NCBI GenBank assembly: GCA_031769625.1
Contig: JAUIMM010002011.1
Location: forward strand, 186,001-250,000
Source: Taudactylus pleione
Lineage: Eukaryota > Chordata > Amphibia > Anura > Myobatrachidae
Direction of reading: 5' to 3'
Length of the DNA: 64,000 bases
Shown: positions 34,776-46,844 of the stretch, one piece after another
Position numbering within the stretch: the stretch's first letter is position 1
Layout: each line of letters opens with the position of its first letter
The notes under the pieces: model-generated
Database searches by the model: none
What the model was told of the DNA's origin: nothing
Seen by the model: the letters and a program-made list of their open reading frames with translations, nothing else
Made by a program: the position numbers and the translations under genes

Positions 34776-35010
34776 AGCTTTCCAAAAGTTGGTGTCCTTC
34801 TGACCATGAATAACATAGAGATTAAAGATTAAATTACATTTATTTTTCCACATAGTCTCCATTTACTTCAATATACTTCTCCCATCGATGCTCCAACCTC
34901 AAGTCTAGTGATTGGTCCTCAAACCAGTCCTGTACAGCAGTGATGACATCGTCATCAGACTCAAATTCTTCCCACCATTGTGTTCCTTGAGCCTGAGTGT
35001 GAATGTCAGT
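34776..35010 (-). pseudogene. mariner transposase C-terminal remnant
   Basis: On the minus strand, from about 34990 to the stop TAA at 34840-34842, the frame reads a segment with DDDVITAVQDWFEDQSLDL followed by RWEKYIEVNGDYVEK. This is the typical C-terminus of mariner-family transposases, which end close to the 3' terminal repeat. The sequence after the stop continues to a likely end near 34776 (AGCTTTCCAAAAGTTGGTGTCC). The N-terminal three quarters, including the catalytic triad, are missing; a repeat with a (TTA)n tail begins where the gene breaks off. Confidence 0.8.
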
Positions 35011-35016
35011 AGGCAT

Positions 35017-35017
35017 A

Positions 35018-35051
<34 letters not shown>

Positions 35052-35115
35052 GTTATTCTTTATTTATATGGCGCCACAAGGGTTCCGCAGTGCCTTACAA
35101 AGTACATAAACAAAT
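35017..35115 (-). mobile_element. Retroposon 3'-tail fragment with (TTA)n
   Basis: A (TTA)n run at 35020-35050 is followed by TTATTTATATGGCGCCACAA and TTCCGCAGTGCCTTACAA. The same tail motif (TTTATATAGTGC, TTCCGCAGCACGTTACAG) is at the 3' end of the SINE at 39231. It is therefore read as the tail of a related minus-strand retroposon inserted into the mariner remnant. Sequence to about 35490 may belong to it but is not classified. Confidence 0.55.
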
Positions 35116-35499
35116 GCGCACACAAAAAACAAGTACACAGACAAATGAGCACACAAGAAAAACAGTTATTAACAGTACAACCAACATAGGACAAATACAT
35201 GATTTATACATTGCTGCATAACACTTAAATAAGCAGCATGGTGTCAGCAACCAAGGGTTAGCTGCTGTTGTAAATTAAAGTAGGAGTAAGTGAGGGAGAA
35301 GCACATGAGGGAAGAGGGTCCTGCTCGTGAGAGCTTACATTCTAAAGAGGAGGGGGCAGACAAACAGAGGTGACACAGATGGGCTGGACTGTGTGGAAGG
35401 AACATGGAGTAGTGGGTTAGGATGACAGCTGGAAAGCTTTGAGGAAGAAAGGGGTCTTGAGAGCACATTTCAAGGTTAGAAGCCAAGAAGCAAAGTTAA

Positions 35500-37033
35500 C
35501 ATGGAATTTTGAGTTAAGGCCAGGTGGATGAGGAAAGGCAGCTACTCGAGGAAGTTGGAAAAGGCAACTGATACGAGCATTGAATGCAAATAATGAAGTA
35601 GAGAGTTTAGAAGGTAAGAGTTGGTGGGAGTGACCAGATGATAGAAGTACCCCAACACCAACACTGTGGCAACCTCCAGGCCAGGGATTGTGAAAGAATG
35701 TGAGGCTCCCAAAGGAGATAGCTGCAGGAGAAGTGGTGTCAGATGGGTAAGTCCAGGATTTGGTGATGGTTAGGAGATTGAAGGAGTTGAATATGAAGCC
35801 GTAATGGACAGGGACCAGTAGATTATAGACAGGACTGGCATTCCAGATGAGATAGGAGAGAGGGACAGAGTTGGGAGGAGAGAGAATAAGATTGTTAGGG
35901 TTGCTGTAGTGTGGGGTTGAGATTGATTTAGAGCAGGGGGATAAGGAGAGTGTGGGTACGTGGTGGGCTTCTGAGTGAGGAAGGGTGACAGCAGGTGGTG
36001 GGCAAAGTGGAGGTTTAGTGTGGTGTGGGTTGAGAAGAAGAGGTGTAACTTGGAGAAAAGGTAGGGTGCAGGACTTATGAGTTATGGGAGATGCGGTGGA
36101 GAGTACTAGATGGGATGAAGGAAGATAGAGGAGAAAGTGGAGGAGACTATGGATGGAGAAAAGAAATGGGAACTGGTGGTAGAGGAAAATATTATGTATG
36201 TGAGGAGGGGAGTAGAAGAAAAGAGAGACATTGCGTAGTTGAGGGATTGGGGGGGGAACAAAACAGCAGTAGTAGTGATGAGAGTGAGATACAGGAATAG
36301 TACAGTTAAAATGTCTAAAATTTAGATAAAAGGAAGAACAGTGTTAGTAGATGTAAAGGTACAACTACAAGAGTATATAATAAACAAAATGAGTTTAAAG
36401 CTGTTGAAGTTGCAGGACTTTAAATTAAGGATAAAGGATTCTTATAGATGAGAAGGTGTTTAAAAATGGTAGATACTACAGTGGTGTAGAGATAAATTGG
36501 CAGTGGTATAGGAATAATAAACAGTGTATGTCAAAAAAACATCAACCTGGTAGTTGCTTGCAATGCTGAAGCAGGCTGTTGGCATAAAGTGTGTTCAGGT
36601 TATAATGAAAGCTGGTGGCTGAGTTGCAGGGTATCCAGAAGCTCATGAGATCCTTTTCAAGTTGTAAAGAGTTCTTTTTTAAATGTTGTCCTCCTGTCTT
36701 CCTCCTGTTTAACTCTTGTCTAACTCTTTAAATTATGCTGTGCATATAATACCACTTAGAAAAATAAAACACTTTGAAATAAAAACCTACTGTATGCAGC
36801 CTTAAACAGGCCTGCAGCCTGAAACCTACTGAGTATATTGTGAAGCATACATGTGTAGTCACTGATTACACTCCAACCCCCAATAACCTCACCCACACCA
36901 AATACAAGTCATAAAATTCTAATACAAACAAAGAGACCCTAAACAGCATCCCATGTATCTAGAAGTTAAAAAAATAGTTAAATTGCAAGACCTTAAGTCA
37001 CTCTGGTTTTTGCAGATAATAATTAATAAAATA
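35500..37033. other. No gene seen
   Basis: G/A-rich sequence around 35700-36300 and AT-rich sequence after it. No convincing coding region, transposon end or RNA gene. Confidence 0.45.
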
Positions 37034-37236
37034 CCTATAAAATCAGTATAATCATACAGCAATGGTATTTCTATGTCAGATGACTGGTCCCAATAGATTA
37101 CCTATAAAATCAGTATAATCATACAGCAATGGTATTTCTATATCAGATGACTGGTCCCAATAGATTACCTATAAAATCAGTATAATCATACAGCAATGGT
37201 ATTTCTATGTCAGATGACTGGTCCCAATAGATTACC
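37034..37236 (+). repeat. 67-bp tandem repeat, three copies
   Basis: Units starting CCTATAAAATCAGTATAATC at 37034, 37101 and 37168 are almost identical. Confidence 0.95.
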
Positions 37237-37317
37237 TGCAGATATTTAATGACAGCTCAAATTTCAGTTTTATACATTTTTCAGTTTTCTCCATTTTTCA
37301 GTATTCTCCATTTTTCA

Positions 37318-37402
37318 ACTTTTAGTGATGTTGTTCCCAACTTTTAGTGATGTTGTCCCAACTTTTAGTGATGTTGTCCCAACTTTTAGTGATGTTGTTT
37401 TG
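37318..37402 (+). repeat. 21-22-bp tandem repeat, four copies
   Basis: The motif AACTTTTAGTGATGTTGT recurs four times with small length differences. It follows short ATTTTTCAGTTTTCTCC-type repeats just upstream. Confidence 0.85.
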
Positions 37403-37701
37403 TTTATTATTCAATATCTGCAAAAATAAAATAATTGTGCTTTAATTTACCACAGTTTTCTACTAAGACCTCTAATAAATACATACATACATACAGAAAA
37501 TCAATCGGAGGAAACATCTACATCTATGTCAGGAAACAGACTTTTGGAACTTATAGCCTCTATAGATAATAAGTTTGCAAGCAGGACCCTCCTACCTATG
37601 CTTATTAATGCCAAGCCTTGTGTTTCTATAGTGTTTCTTCCCAAGTGTAAAACATTATGGAGTACTGTATGCTGGCACTGCATAGCAAATGCTAATATTA
37701 C

Positions 37702-37736
<35 letters not shown>

Positions 37737-39170
37737 GTAACCCACACATGAGCAGAATAGCAGAGGCAGGGCCACAAGTAAATATGTATTGATGCCCCTA
37801 CATTTTTAACCCCATGATTACCAGATATCCCAGTGCCCATTATACTTACTTTGTAACACAATTGCATTGTCCAATTAGGAATATATTAACCCTTCACATT
37901 TTATATATGAAAATTGTATTTGTGTGTAATCATCGTTTAAAGTTGAAACTCTTGAAATTACATTGTGTTTCCAACTTCCTGATAGTTATTACGGCAATCA
38001 TGTGAGATGGCTGTTGGCCATGGCAGCATGAGACAGCAAAGAACATAAATATTAACTTTTACACATTCATTGTAAATGTCATGTGCAGCACACAGTCAGC
38101 CCTACATAATGAGCACTAGTACTGACTGGTTTATATAAGATTTGGATTATTCACCAGCTTTGGTTCATCTTGACAAAAACTTCTATATTACTGTTTCTCT
38201 TCCATTCAAGCAGTGATATAGTAGTTATCAGTGTGAGAAACAGATAGGAAACGTCACAAATATTCATATTCTCATAACAAAGCCAGCACTACTGAAACAA
38301 ATACAGCATTTGCCCAGGCACAATATACAAAGTGTCATTTTACTAAGCATAATATTCTGCTCTTACTAGTTTACTTTGCTTATGGTATGAGCCTTATTTA
38401 CCAAACGCACACAGCTAGCAAAGCGGGCATGGATACTTTCCTTTATTTTCATAGGTACTGCTAGATTCCCACTAAAGCACATAGGATTGAAACATGGAAC
38501 ATGAAACACATTAAACATTTGTTTAGGTTTGCATTAAGCGATGAGATCTGTTGGGCATGCTGGGTGGTTAATAAAATGAGATAGAGAGGAGGAAGGGCCC
38601 ATTTATAAGGGGTTCCTTGCTTTATGCAAGGGTGCACAGTAGTTTTAAATCTACAAAACATTTGATTTTTGCATCAGCTAAGAAATAGTGGACTATTACT
38701 CCATATACATTTGCACCTCTAAGTTACACCTAGAGTAGAGCACAAGTTCTCAAACTCGGTCCTCATTTTTGGAAAAAAAATTCAAATTCAAACAATACTT
38801 ATGCATTGTAATCCCCTTATGGACCCTTCATGCCCCAGACAGACACTATGTTGAAATTTAACTGTATGTTCCCAATATGCTTTCTAAATAACAGTTTTTA
38901 TAACAATGTATGATTACAGATCATAGAAGGATAATGATATGTAATTACTATGTCTACATTCGGATAGTCGACATACTGAAGGTTGAACTAGTATGCCACA
39001 CCTGGAGTAACAGCTTGTTGTCTTCATTTCAGTTTAGCTACACATTTTATGTTATCCAGAAATAAATATTCATAAGATTTATTTGAATTATATAATAAAA
39101 AAATATCCAAATTCTAAGGCTATGATTGTTGAGAGTACGCACAACATCAAGTATAGTCAAGGTGCACAAC
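37402..39170. other. Intergenic, nothing recognised except a (TAA)n run
   Basis: A (TAA)n run lies at about 37700-37733. A piece of the hAT miniature family of 21864 lies near 38749. No coding region is supported. Confidence 0.5.
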
Positions 39171-39172
39171 AA

Positions 39173-39715
39173 GTATAGTCAAGGTGCGGCACTCCAAGCA
39201 TCGGCAGGTGTATAGTCAACGTTTCAATTATTACCAGTTACCAGTTATTTATATAGTGCACACACATATTCCGCAGCACGTTACAGAGAATATTTGGCCA
39301 TCGCATCAGTCCCTGCCCCAGTGGAACTTACAATCTATATTCCCTATCACATGCACACACACTTGCACACTAGGGTTATTTTTTTGGAGGGGAGCCAATT
39401 AACCTACCAGTATATTTTTTTTGGAGTGTGAGAGGAAACCGGAGTACCCAGAGGAAACCCACACAAGGACAGGGAGAATATACAAACTCCACACAGGTAA
39501 GGCCTTGGTGGGAATTGAACCCATGACCTCAGTGTTGTGAGGCAGTAATGCTAACCATTACACAGTCTGTGCTGCCCTGCCCTTTTAATACATTGGCATT
39601 TTAATCAGGACACCAAATGCCAATGTATTAAAAAGACATTGAAACGTGGATTATACACCAGCTGTCTGTGAGCTTTTTGAAAGATGCTTGGAGTACCGCA
39701 CCTTGACTATATTTT
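39173..39715. repeat. Hairpin arms enclosing a SINE
   Basis: The left arm at about 39173-39228 (TCAAGGTGCGGCACTCCAAG, then AACGTTTCAAT) is the inverse of the right arm at about 39636-39715 (ATTGAAACGT, then CTTGGAGTACCGCACCTTGA). The two arms were presumably adjacent before the SINE inserted between them. Confidence 0.75.
39231..39580 (-). mobile_element. tRNA-derived SINE, minus strand
   Basis: Read on the minus strand from about 39578, the head GGGCAGCACAG leads to an A-box-like TGTAATGGTTAGC and a perfect pol III B box GGTTCAATTCC (39511-39521, plus-strand coordinates). These are followed by a body with AAACTCCACAC-type and GGTACTCCGGTTTCC words and a tail with CTGCGGAATATG and CTATATAAATAA. 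This is a tRNA-headed SINE transcribed by RNA polymerase III and mobilised by a LINE with a matching tail. The body belongs to a type common in fish and amphibian genomes. Confidence 0.8.
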
Positions 39716-39803
39716 GTCTATCTTACTCGTGGGAGCAACCAGCTAAGTTATTTTTTTTATTACAAGGAGTGCCAGACATTGTGTCTATTTATACATACAT
39801 ATG

Positions 39804-39948
39804 TGGCAGCAGCACTCTCACAGTAATGCAATTAGTAAAGTCCGGTTAAAGATAACCTGTAAAGTTTACTTAAAGTAGTAGAGTAAACTTTACAGGTTAT
39901 CTTTAACAGGACTTTACTATTTGCATTACTGTGAAAGTGCCGCTGCCA
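39804..39948. repeat. 145-bp hairpin
   Basis: GTGGCAGC at the left and GCTGCCAC at the right bound arms of about 65 bp. Paired words include GATAACCTGTAAAGTTTACT and AGTAAACTTTACAGGTTATC. The loop is a few bases near 39875. It ends 58 bp before the Tc1 element. Confidence 0.9.
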
Positions 39949-40005
39949 CCTTTTCATGTCCATTTATTTTTTATTTAAATATGTATTTTATATATAAAGT
40001 ATATA

Positions 40006-41546
40006 CACTACCGTTCAAAAGTTTGGGGTCACCCAGACAATTTTGTGTTTTACATGAAAACTGACTTTTATTTATCAAATGAGTTGCAAAATTAATAGAA
40101 CATATAGTCAAGACATTGGCAAGGTTAGAAATAATGATTTTTTTTTTTTTTTAAATAATAATTTTGTCCTTCAAACTTTGTTTCCGTCAAAGAAAGCTCC
40201 TTTTGCAGCAATTACAGCATTGCAGACCACTGGCATTCTAGCTGTTAGTTTGTTGAGGTAATCTGAAGAAATTTCACCCCACGCTTCCAGAAGTACCTCC
40301 CACAAGTTGGATTGGCTTGATGGGCACTTCTTGTGTACCATACGGTCAAGCTGCTCACACAACAGCTCAATGGGGTTGAGATCTGGTGACTGCGCTGGCC
40401 ACTCCATTACAGACAAAATACCAGCTGCCTACTTCTTCCCTAAATAGTTCTTGCATAATTTGGAGGTGTGCTTTGGGTCATTGTCCTGTTGGAGGAGGAA
40501 ATTGGCTCCAATCAAGCGCTGTCCACAGGGTATGGCATGGCGTTGCAAAATGGAGTGATAGCCTTCCTTATTCAAAATCCATTTTACATATCTCCCACTT
40601 TACCAACACCAAAGCAGGCCCAGACCATCACATTACCTCCACAATGGTTGACAGATGGCGTCAGGCACTCTTCTAGCATCTTTTCACTTGTTCTGCGTTT
40701 CACAAATGTTCTTCTGTGTGATCCAAACACCTCAAACTTCGAGTTGTCTGTCCACAACACTTTTTTCCAATCTTCCTCTGTCCAATGTCTGTGTTCTTTT
40801 GCCCATATTAATCTTTTCCTTTTATTGGCCAGTCTCAGATATGGCTTATCTTTGCCAATCTGCCTAGAAGGCCAGCATCCTGGAGTCGCCTCTTCACTGT
40901 AGACGTTGACACTGGCACTTTGCGGGTACCATTTAAACTAGAGACTCTAATGTACTTGTCTTCTTGCACAGTTGTGCACCGGAGCCTTCCACTTCTCTTT
41001 CTACTCTGGTTAGAGCCTGTTTGTGCTGTTCTCTGAAGGGAGTAGTACACACCGTTGTAGGAAATGTTCAATTTCTTGGCAATTTCTCGCATGGAATAGC
41101 CTTCATTTCTAAGAACAAGATTAGACTGTCGAGTTTCACATGAAAGTTCTCTGCCCATTTGGAGAGTATAATCAAACCCACAAATGCGATGCTCCAAATG
41201 CTCAACTAGCTCAAAGGAAGGCCAGTTTTATAGCTTCTCTAACAAGCAAACCTGTTTTCAGCTGTGCTAACATAATTGCACAAGGGTTTTCAAATCATCC
41301 ATTAGTCTTCTAACGCGTTTAGCAAACACAATGTACCATTAGAACATTGGAGTGATGGTTGCTGGAAATGGGCCTCTGTACACCTATGTAGATTTTCCTT
41401 TAAAAACCAGATGTTTTCAGCTAGTATAGTCATTTACCACATTAACAATGTATAGAGTGTATTTCTGATTAATTTAATGTTATCAGTGCTTTTCTTTAAA
41501 AAAATAAGGAAATTTCTAAGTGACCCCAAACTTTTGAATGGTAGTA
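40006..41546 (-). mobile_element. Tc1-like DNA transposon, inactivated
   Basis: A 1,541-bp element is flanked by TA dinucleotides (40004-40005 and 41547-41548). Its terminal inverted repeats include TTCAAAAGTTTGGGGTCAC on the left and its exact inverse on the right, with CACTACCG against TGGTAGTA at the tips. The transposase gene on the minus strand is broken by a frameshift and stops. Length and structure are those of a full-length Tc1 element. Confidence 0.95.
40171..41158 (-). pseudogene. Tc1 transposase, broken
   Basis: It starts at ATG 41158-41156 (MGRELSCETRQS). The paired DNA-binding helices follow (a segment with MREIAKKLNISYNGV, and a second with STSTVKRRLQDAGL). A frameshift near 40855 moves reading to another frame containing KKVLWTDNSKFEVFG, the first catalytic aspartate. 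A later stretch has QQDNDPKHTS (second aspartate) and WPAQSPDLNPIE (third acidic residue), with further stops between them. From 40416 down the C-terminal frame is open. All three DDE residues are still present, but the enzyme cannot be made. Confidence 0.92.
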
Positions 41547-41548
41547 TA

Positions 41549-41550
41549 TA

Positions 41551-41590
<40 letters not shown>

Positions 41591-41829
41591 CACAGATGCA
41601 AGTATATTACTCTTCCAATTTATTAGATGTCTGGGTGCCCTCCTACATGTATTAGTGAAAACCTTGCACTAACACAGAAATTGGGTCCATCGGTGGCACT
41701 CACAGGACTTATACAATGTGTCAATAAATCAAGAGACACAACTCCGATAGCAGATTAATGTTTCAGTTGTTATTTCAATTTACGTCAGAGTCTGAATGTG
41801 ATGAAAGTTTTGTGTCACCGATGGACCCA

Positions 41830-41899
<70 letters not shown>

Positions 41900-44088
41900 T
41901 GTATTGATGATACTGGATCAGAACCTCTATATACCCCTGCCTATACCTTCTAATATCCTACCTATAAACCTCTAAGGATGACGCTAATTTGCGTACGCAG
42001 TCATACAGTAAATAAAGACTTAAGACCTGGAATCTGTGGTTCCAAAGCACAAGTATAATTCAGGTAAAAGTACAGTCAGTTACACGCTATTGATCCAGAC
42101 ACAATTCGGCACAAAGGAATTATACAGACCCAAGTACAGTATACATACGCAGCACATTCTGGTCCAGATGTTAGGCATCAGCAAGAAACCCCTCAGTCAG
42201 CATTCAGCAAGAAGACTGAAAACCCAGTGCTTGAGAACACATATTTATACCCCCCCAGAATAGACAGGACAATAGAGAAGTATCTTGCTTATGCCATTGG
42301 TTCACAGGGGGGAAGCATCTGTTACAGAGCGTTTAACAGGCTGGTTCAAATAGACTCATCCCAGCCTCTGACAACTGGGGGTCTCTGCCCTCCCACCCCA
42401 TGCAATCATCCTAACAGTTGTTCATATAATATACATTTTGTTGCTTGAAGTCTCTGCGGTCCATGAGTTGAGAATGCATGATGCGATCTCCACACCGATA
42501 ATACCGGAATTCTGTTGAAAGAGTATGCATCAATACGAAACCAAACATGGCTTTCTTAGCATGTATAAAACCTTAGTTATCAAATATCTTAATTTCACAG
42601 CATTTATACTAACTGAACAAACTTAAATCTTATACCTTAAAGCTTATTAAACCTTTTATGTGGATATGTAATGTGTGAGTATGTGGGGTTTGATATAAAG
42701 ATGCTAGTTAACTTGGGGCAGATGCGTGCGCATGAAGCTTATAAAGCAGTGTTTTCACACAAGGTCTTATGCATTCGCTAATATGCGACTAGTTAACAGT
42801 GCAATTGTGTGTATTAATGTGTGTATGAGGAATGGTGCACTTAAATCTCACTTACTAAGTGAACACCTAGCAGTGTTGAATGCTGAGCCTTATAGTTCCA
42901 CATGCCCCTTCTCTCAGCAGCCCCCACCTTTCCCAGGCTCAAAAGAAAAACCCTTTATTCTCCCAGACTCTTGTGTGGATGCAAATTAGCCCAGCTACAA
43001 GAACCAAACCTAAGACAACACTCATGGCTTTGAAGTTATTTCATTGCAGGAAGCCTGCTAACGTAATGTGTGTATTCTAGCCGGGCCACCTGGAGTGAGA
43101 GCAGACGTTATCCAGGAAGCTTATCTACACAAGCTAGTTGTACCATGGCCATTTGCTCTGTTCAGCAAATGCAATCCAATTTTGACATACTGTAAAGCCA
43201 TTTCTGAAATATATCCTTTATAATACGTAAAGTCATGAAATGGGCTTTTGGTGAATTGCCGTAACTTATGGCGATGGTCACAGATGCATTCGCATGATGC
43301 TAATAGTATTATCGCCACATGTACTAAAGTGTGAGTTTATCTAAAATGGCGCTTAGGCGGCCATTCGCAAAATGGCGTCTTGCGGCCAGTCGCAAGATGG
43401 CGTCGCTACGATTCAATTTTAAACTGATCTTGTCTCAGCCAATAATCCAGTTTCGACATGTAACACTGATATGCAGAATGAATTATATCTACTCAATATC
43501 CACAATTTAGATTCTAGAATTCACAATCTGCTGTATTAAAAACAACAAAAATGTGTGAGGGATGTGAAGAGGTAAGACAACATATAAGACAATATAAAAA
43601 AACACCAATTCAGCCTGTAAGTAATATTTGGCAGACAATTATTAATTTTACACTAGTTTCGTCAAGTAAATCCAATATGCAATTAATATCACGTATCGGT
43701 GGGAATCCTATAAATACTGTATTCAATTGCACCACAGAGAAAATGTATTTAAATACAGAAATTGTCAGCCACTGTAACACAATTCTCTTATTTACTTAAA
43801 TGCACAAGTCTAAAGCATTTCCACACATATGTAATTTGATCAGCAGGTGGGCATTTATATATATTGTGTCCATTGGTAAGAATCACAGGTAACAGCTGTT
43901 GTTGAATGTATTAATGGATCACATTTTTATCAAATGTATGGTGCCCTCAGAGAATATGTTATTTCCTATATATCCACTTGATTATAAGGTGGGGGAACCA
44001 CCAACATCATATCATGTGAAATAAAGATGATATGTCCAATATTATCCTAATTATTGGTAAATGCGGAGGGATAGGGAAGAATAAAGAC
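41549..44088. other. Intergenic with microsatellites, no gene seen
   Basis: (TA)n at about 41556-41585, (CT)n and (TA)n at about 41833-41892. Near 41690-41825 there are inverted words (GGGTCCATCGGTG and CACCGATGGACCC), giving a further hairpin. The rest shows no gene; GGCGTCTTGCGGCCAGTCGC-like repeats occur near 43370. Confidence 0.5.
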
Positions 44089-44091
44089 TGA

Positions 44092-44689
44092 GGGCCTGAT
44101 TCAGAGCCGGACGCAATTTGCGCTCGCTCGTTCAGAAAAAGGGGCTGGCTATTTAAATTGAGCGCTTGCTCTTTGCGGTCTGTTGACGCCTCTATGTCTG
44201 AGCGAGCGAACGAAATATACGCTCACTATTTTGTAAACACGCCCCCTGGCCGTTCACATCATACGTCATCTCCGCTATTTATTAGATTAATCGAGTACAT
44301 CGAAAGGTGTCAGAACTGCTCGCAGTGCTTGTGGTTGGATTTTCCTACCGCAATCATGCGAACAGTTCAGGCTAAGAGACAACCAAGTGACGTGGTCGAT
44401 GACGCTGCTTTGTTAATTATGCACACCCTTAAAACGCCCGTTTTGACCGTTTGGCACGCCTGCGTTCGGATCTCCACTCCCCATTTTCAAGCACCTTCCC
44501 CTGTTACCACCCACAAACGCCTCATCCTGTCACTCAAATTAGCAGGCACTCGCTATTTTGCGAGCACTCGATTTCCGACCGCAATGACTGGTTGGCACAT
44601 GCGCATTACAACCCGTACGCATGCTTAGATGTGCGAACATTGCTCGGCGTGAATGAGCGGCCGCTTACGAGCGGCTCTGAATCAGGCCC
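44092..44689. mobile_element. PIF/Harbinger-type MITE, 598 bp
   Basis: It starts GGGCCTGATTCAGAGCC and ends GGCTCTGAATCAGGCCC, a perfect 17-bp inverted repeat, with TGA on both sides (44089-44091 and 44690-44692). The interior is GC-rich with many GAGCGAGCG-like words and no credible gene. Its ends are nearly those of the 17259-17683 element. TGA is off the usual TWA target. Confidence 0.85.
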
Positions 44690-44724
44690 TGAGTGCTTAT
44701 GAGTCGCTGACTGCTGCTGCCTTA

Positions 44725-45026
44725 AGCTGGCCACACACTAGACCAACTTACATCCAACCAGCCAACTTGTTGATTGGTTGGAATGAAAATCTGGTAATGT
44801 AAATGATGATCAGCACTTTGCTCCTAAATGCCAGAAAACAGATGAAAATGGTCGTTCAGACAAGTTTGTTAAATGTTTGATCTAAACTATTTGTTCAAAC
44901 AACAGTTTTGGTCCGTTGTCCAGCGTTTGGGAGCAAATTGCTGATTGTATTCCTTACCAGATTTTCATTCCAACCAATCAACTAGTTGGCTGGTTGGACA
45001 GATAATCTTTAGATGTGTGGCCAGCT
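44725..45026. mobile_element. PIF/Harbinger-type MITE, 302 bp, TTA target duplication
   Basis: It begins AGCTGGCCACACA and ends TGTGTGGCCAGCT, with TTA on both sides (44722-44724 and 45027-45029). A subterminal inverted repeat (CCAACCAATCAACTAGTTGGC against CAACTTGTTGATTGGTTGG) extends the hairpin. No coding capacity. Confidence 0.88.
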
Positions 45027-45040
45027 TTAGTCATCCCTAA

Positions 45041-45605
45041 GTATAGGACGAAAGTGAGCGGGTAGTCACAATGACTCAGTGAAATAGAGATCTAGAAAAT
45101 ATTGCATTTTTTGTCAGAGATGCCTGTTGTGAATACAGAGAATATACTAGTTTTAGTATATGCACTGAATTTTATGGTGGGAATTTCCCAACAACGCATA
45201 TGATATAGTGCAGTTGTTATAAGTTACAATTTTAACCAAAGGTAAGTATAAAGGATAGGGTATATGAAAACTGAGTACTGACGAGTCGCTGACTGCTGCT
45301 GCCTCCGTCTTACCTGAGTATTGAATGGAGGTGAGCAGGTAGGCACAATGGCTCAGTGAAAAAAGAGAAAGTGTGCTTTTGTCACCTAGGGTGCCCTTAC
45401 AGGTCCCCAATAACATACATTGGAATATGCACATCATAAATCACAATTGATCGCATTATTGGTGAATATAAAAGGATAGTAAAATAAAGACTGAGTGCTT
45501 ACAAGTTGTTCACCACTACTACCTTTGTTTCACATGTGCATTGGATGGAGTTGAGCAGGTGAGTACAGTGGCTCAGAGAAATTAAGTGTAGAAAAGATAA
45601 AAGAT
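45041..45605 (+). repeat. Tandem repeat of about 220 bp, partly split by MITEs
   Basis: Landmarks ACTGAGT, GAGTCGCTGACTGCTGCTGCC and TGAGCAGGTAGGCACAATGG occur near 45270 and again, diverged, near 45490. An earlier unit is visible around 44086, 44691-44721 and 45041 once the two MITEs at 44092-44689 and 44725-45026 are removed. Confidence 0.75.
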
Positions 45606-45960
45606 TTGCATCTGCTGTCAGGGGTGTCGTTGGTGTGAAGTCCCAATGCTGCTGCAGTGGGAGGACAAACACAACGGTGTGCCTGATGAGAGTGCAAATT
45701 GAAGTAGAAGGGATACCTTGTTACATAGTGTTCCAGGAACAGCGGCTGTGCTTGGCGAGTGGAGAGCCCCAGACTGCTATTGGGGTCTCCAGGTCCGGGA
45801 TGCACGTTTCACCCATATAGGCTTGTTCACGGAACAGCTTACAATAGACTCCAAATTTGCCTCTGTAATATCTGGGGTTGGGACCAATCACCGGGTTGCT
45901 GTCTATGAGAGGTGTGCGGGCAAGCCAATCCTCTGTGTCTAAGGTCTGCACATTGCTGCT

Positions 45961-46843
45961 AAGGCCCGTATTCAATTAGAGGCGAAAAGTAGGAAAGGTT
46001 TCGCCTGTCCAAGTTTCCGCCTCCTTCGCCTGTTTCAGAGGCAAAAACTTTTTGTGCGCATCCCCACTTTTCACCCTATACAATTCCTAAACACGCGAAA
46101 ACGAAAAGCGGCGAATGCGGAACAGGCGGAAAGTACTGTCAGAAGTAGGGAAAACAGTCTGTACCCCCAAAAAAGATGCAGTAACATAGGGAATCAATGT
46201 AGATGTATACTAATAGCCGTAATAAAAGTGTTTGGGGTACTTAAGTAGTTTAAATTACTTCTTATTAGCGTCTTTGCAAAAGTGGTGAAGAATGGCATAA
46301 AGCTGTATTTTTGGGTGAAAATAAGTAATCCAGTCAGATTTGGGGTACTTGAAAATGGGTGCTAGCATATTTTAATGTTTCTAAAGTGATCTTTTAAAAA
46401 AAATTCAAAAACTTACCTGATACATGCACCTGCAATCCCCAAAACACTTGACCCATCCTTGCATACCCCAAGAAGTCTATTTCACTAGTTTTTATGCTTG
46501 TCCCCCCACTTTTTACTTTTTCACCCCCAAAAATGAAAGTACGTTTTTGGGGTGTTCTTAGGTTTTTGGGCTTTTTTTTTGCAAGATTTGGCCTTTGAGG
46601 GACTGCGTTAAGGGTTCTGGGTCATTTCACCTAGTTTGCACCCCAAAATAAAGATTATGCACTTCTTTTCACCTGCTAGTCTTAGGAGAAACTTTTTCGC
46701 CTATTACATTGCATTCAATTTCCGCTTAGGTGAATTATATCTAGAATTGAATTTGGAAATAAGTTCTGACCAGGCGAAAAGCGGCAATAGGCGAAACTTT
46801 TTCGCCGATTACAGCTTTTCGTCTCTAATTGAATACGGCCCTT
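45961..46843. mobile_element. PIF/Harbinger-like MITE, about 880 bp
   Basis: GGCCCGTATTCAATTAGAG at the left and CTCTAATTGAATACGGCCC at the right form inverted ends continuing into GGCGAAAAG/CTTTTCG. TAA precedes the left end and TTA follows the right end, compatible with a TWA duplication with one change. The interior has further inverted GGCGAAA words near 46730-46800 and a T-rich section, but no gene. Confidence 0.8.
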
Positions 46844-46844
46844 A

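Noticed and set aside
39505..39580. Functional tRNA gene (good B box on the minus strand)
   Set aside because: The sequence cannot fold into a full tRNA and continues into a SINE body and tail.
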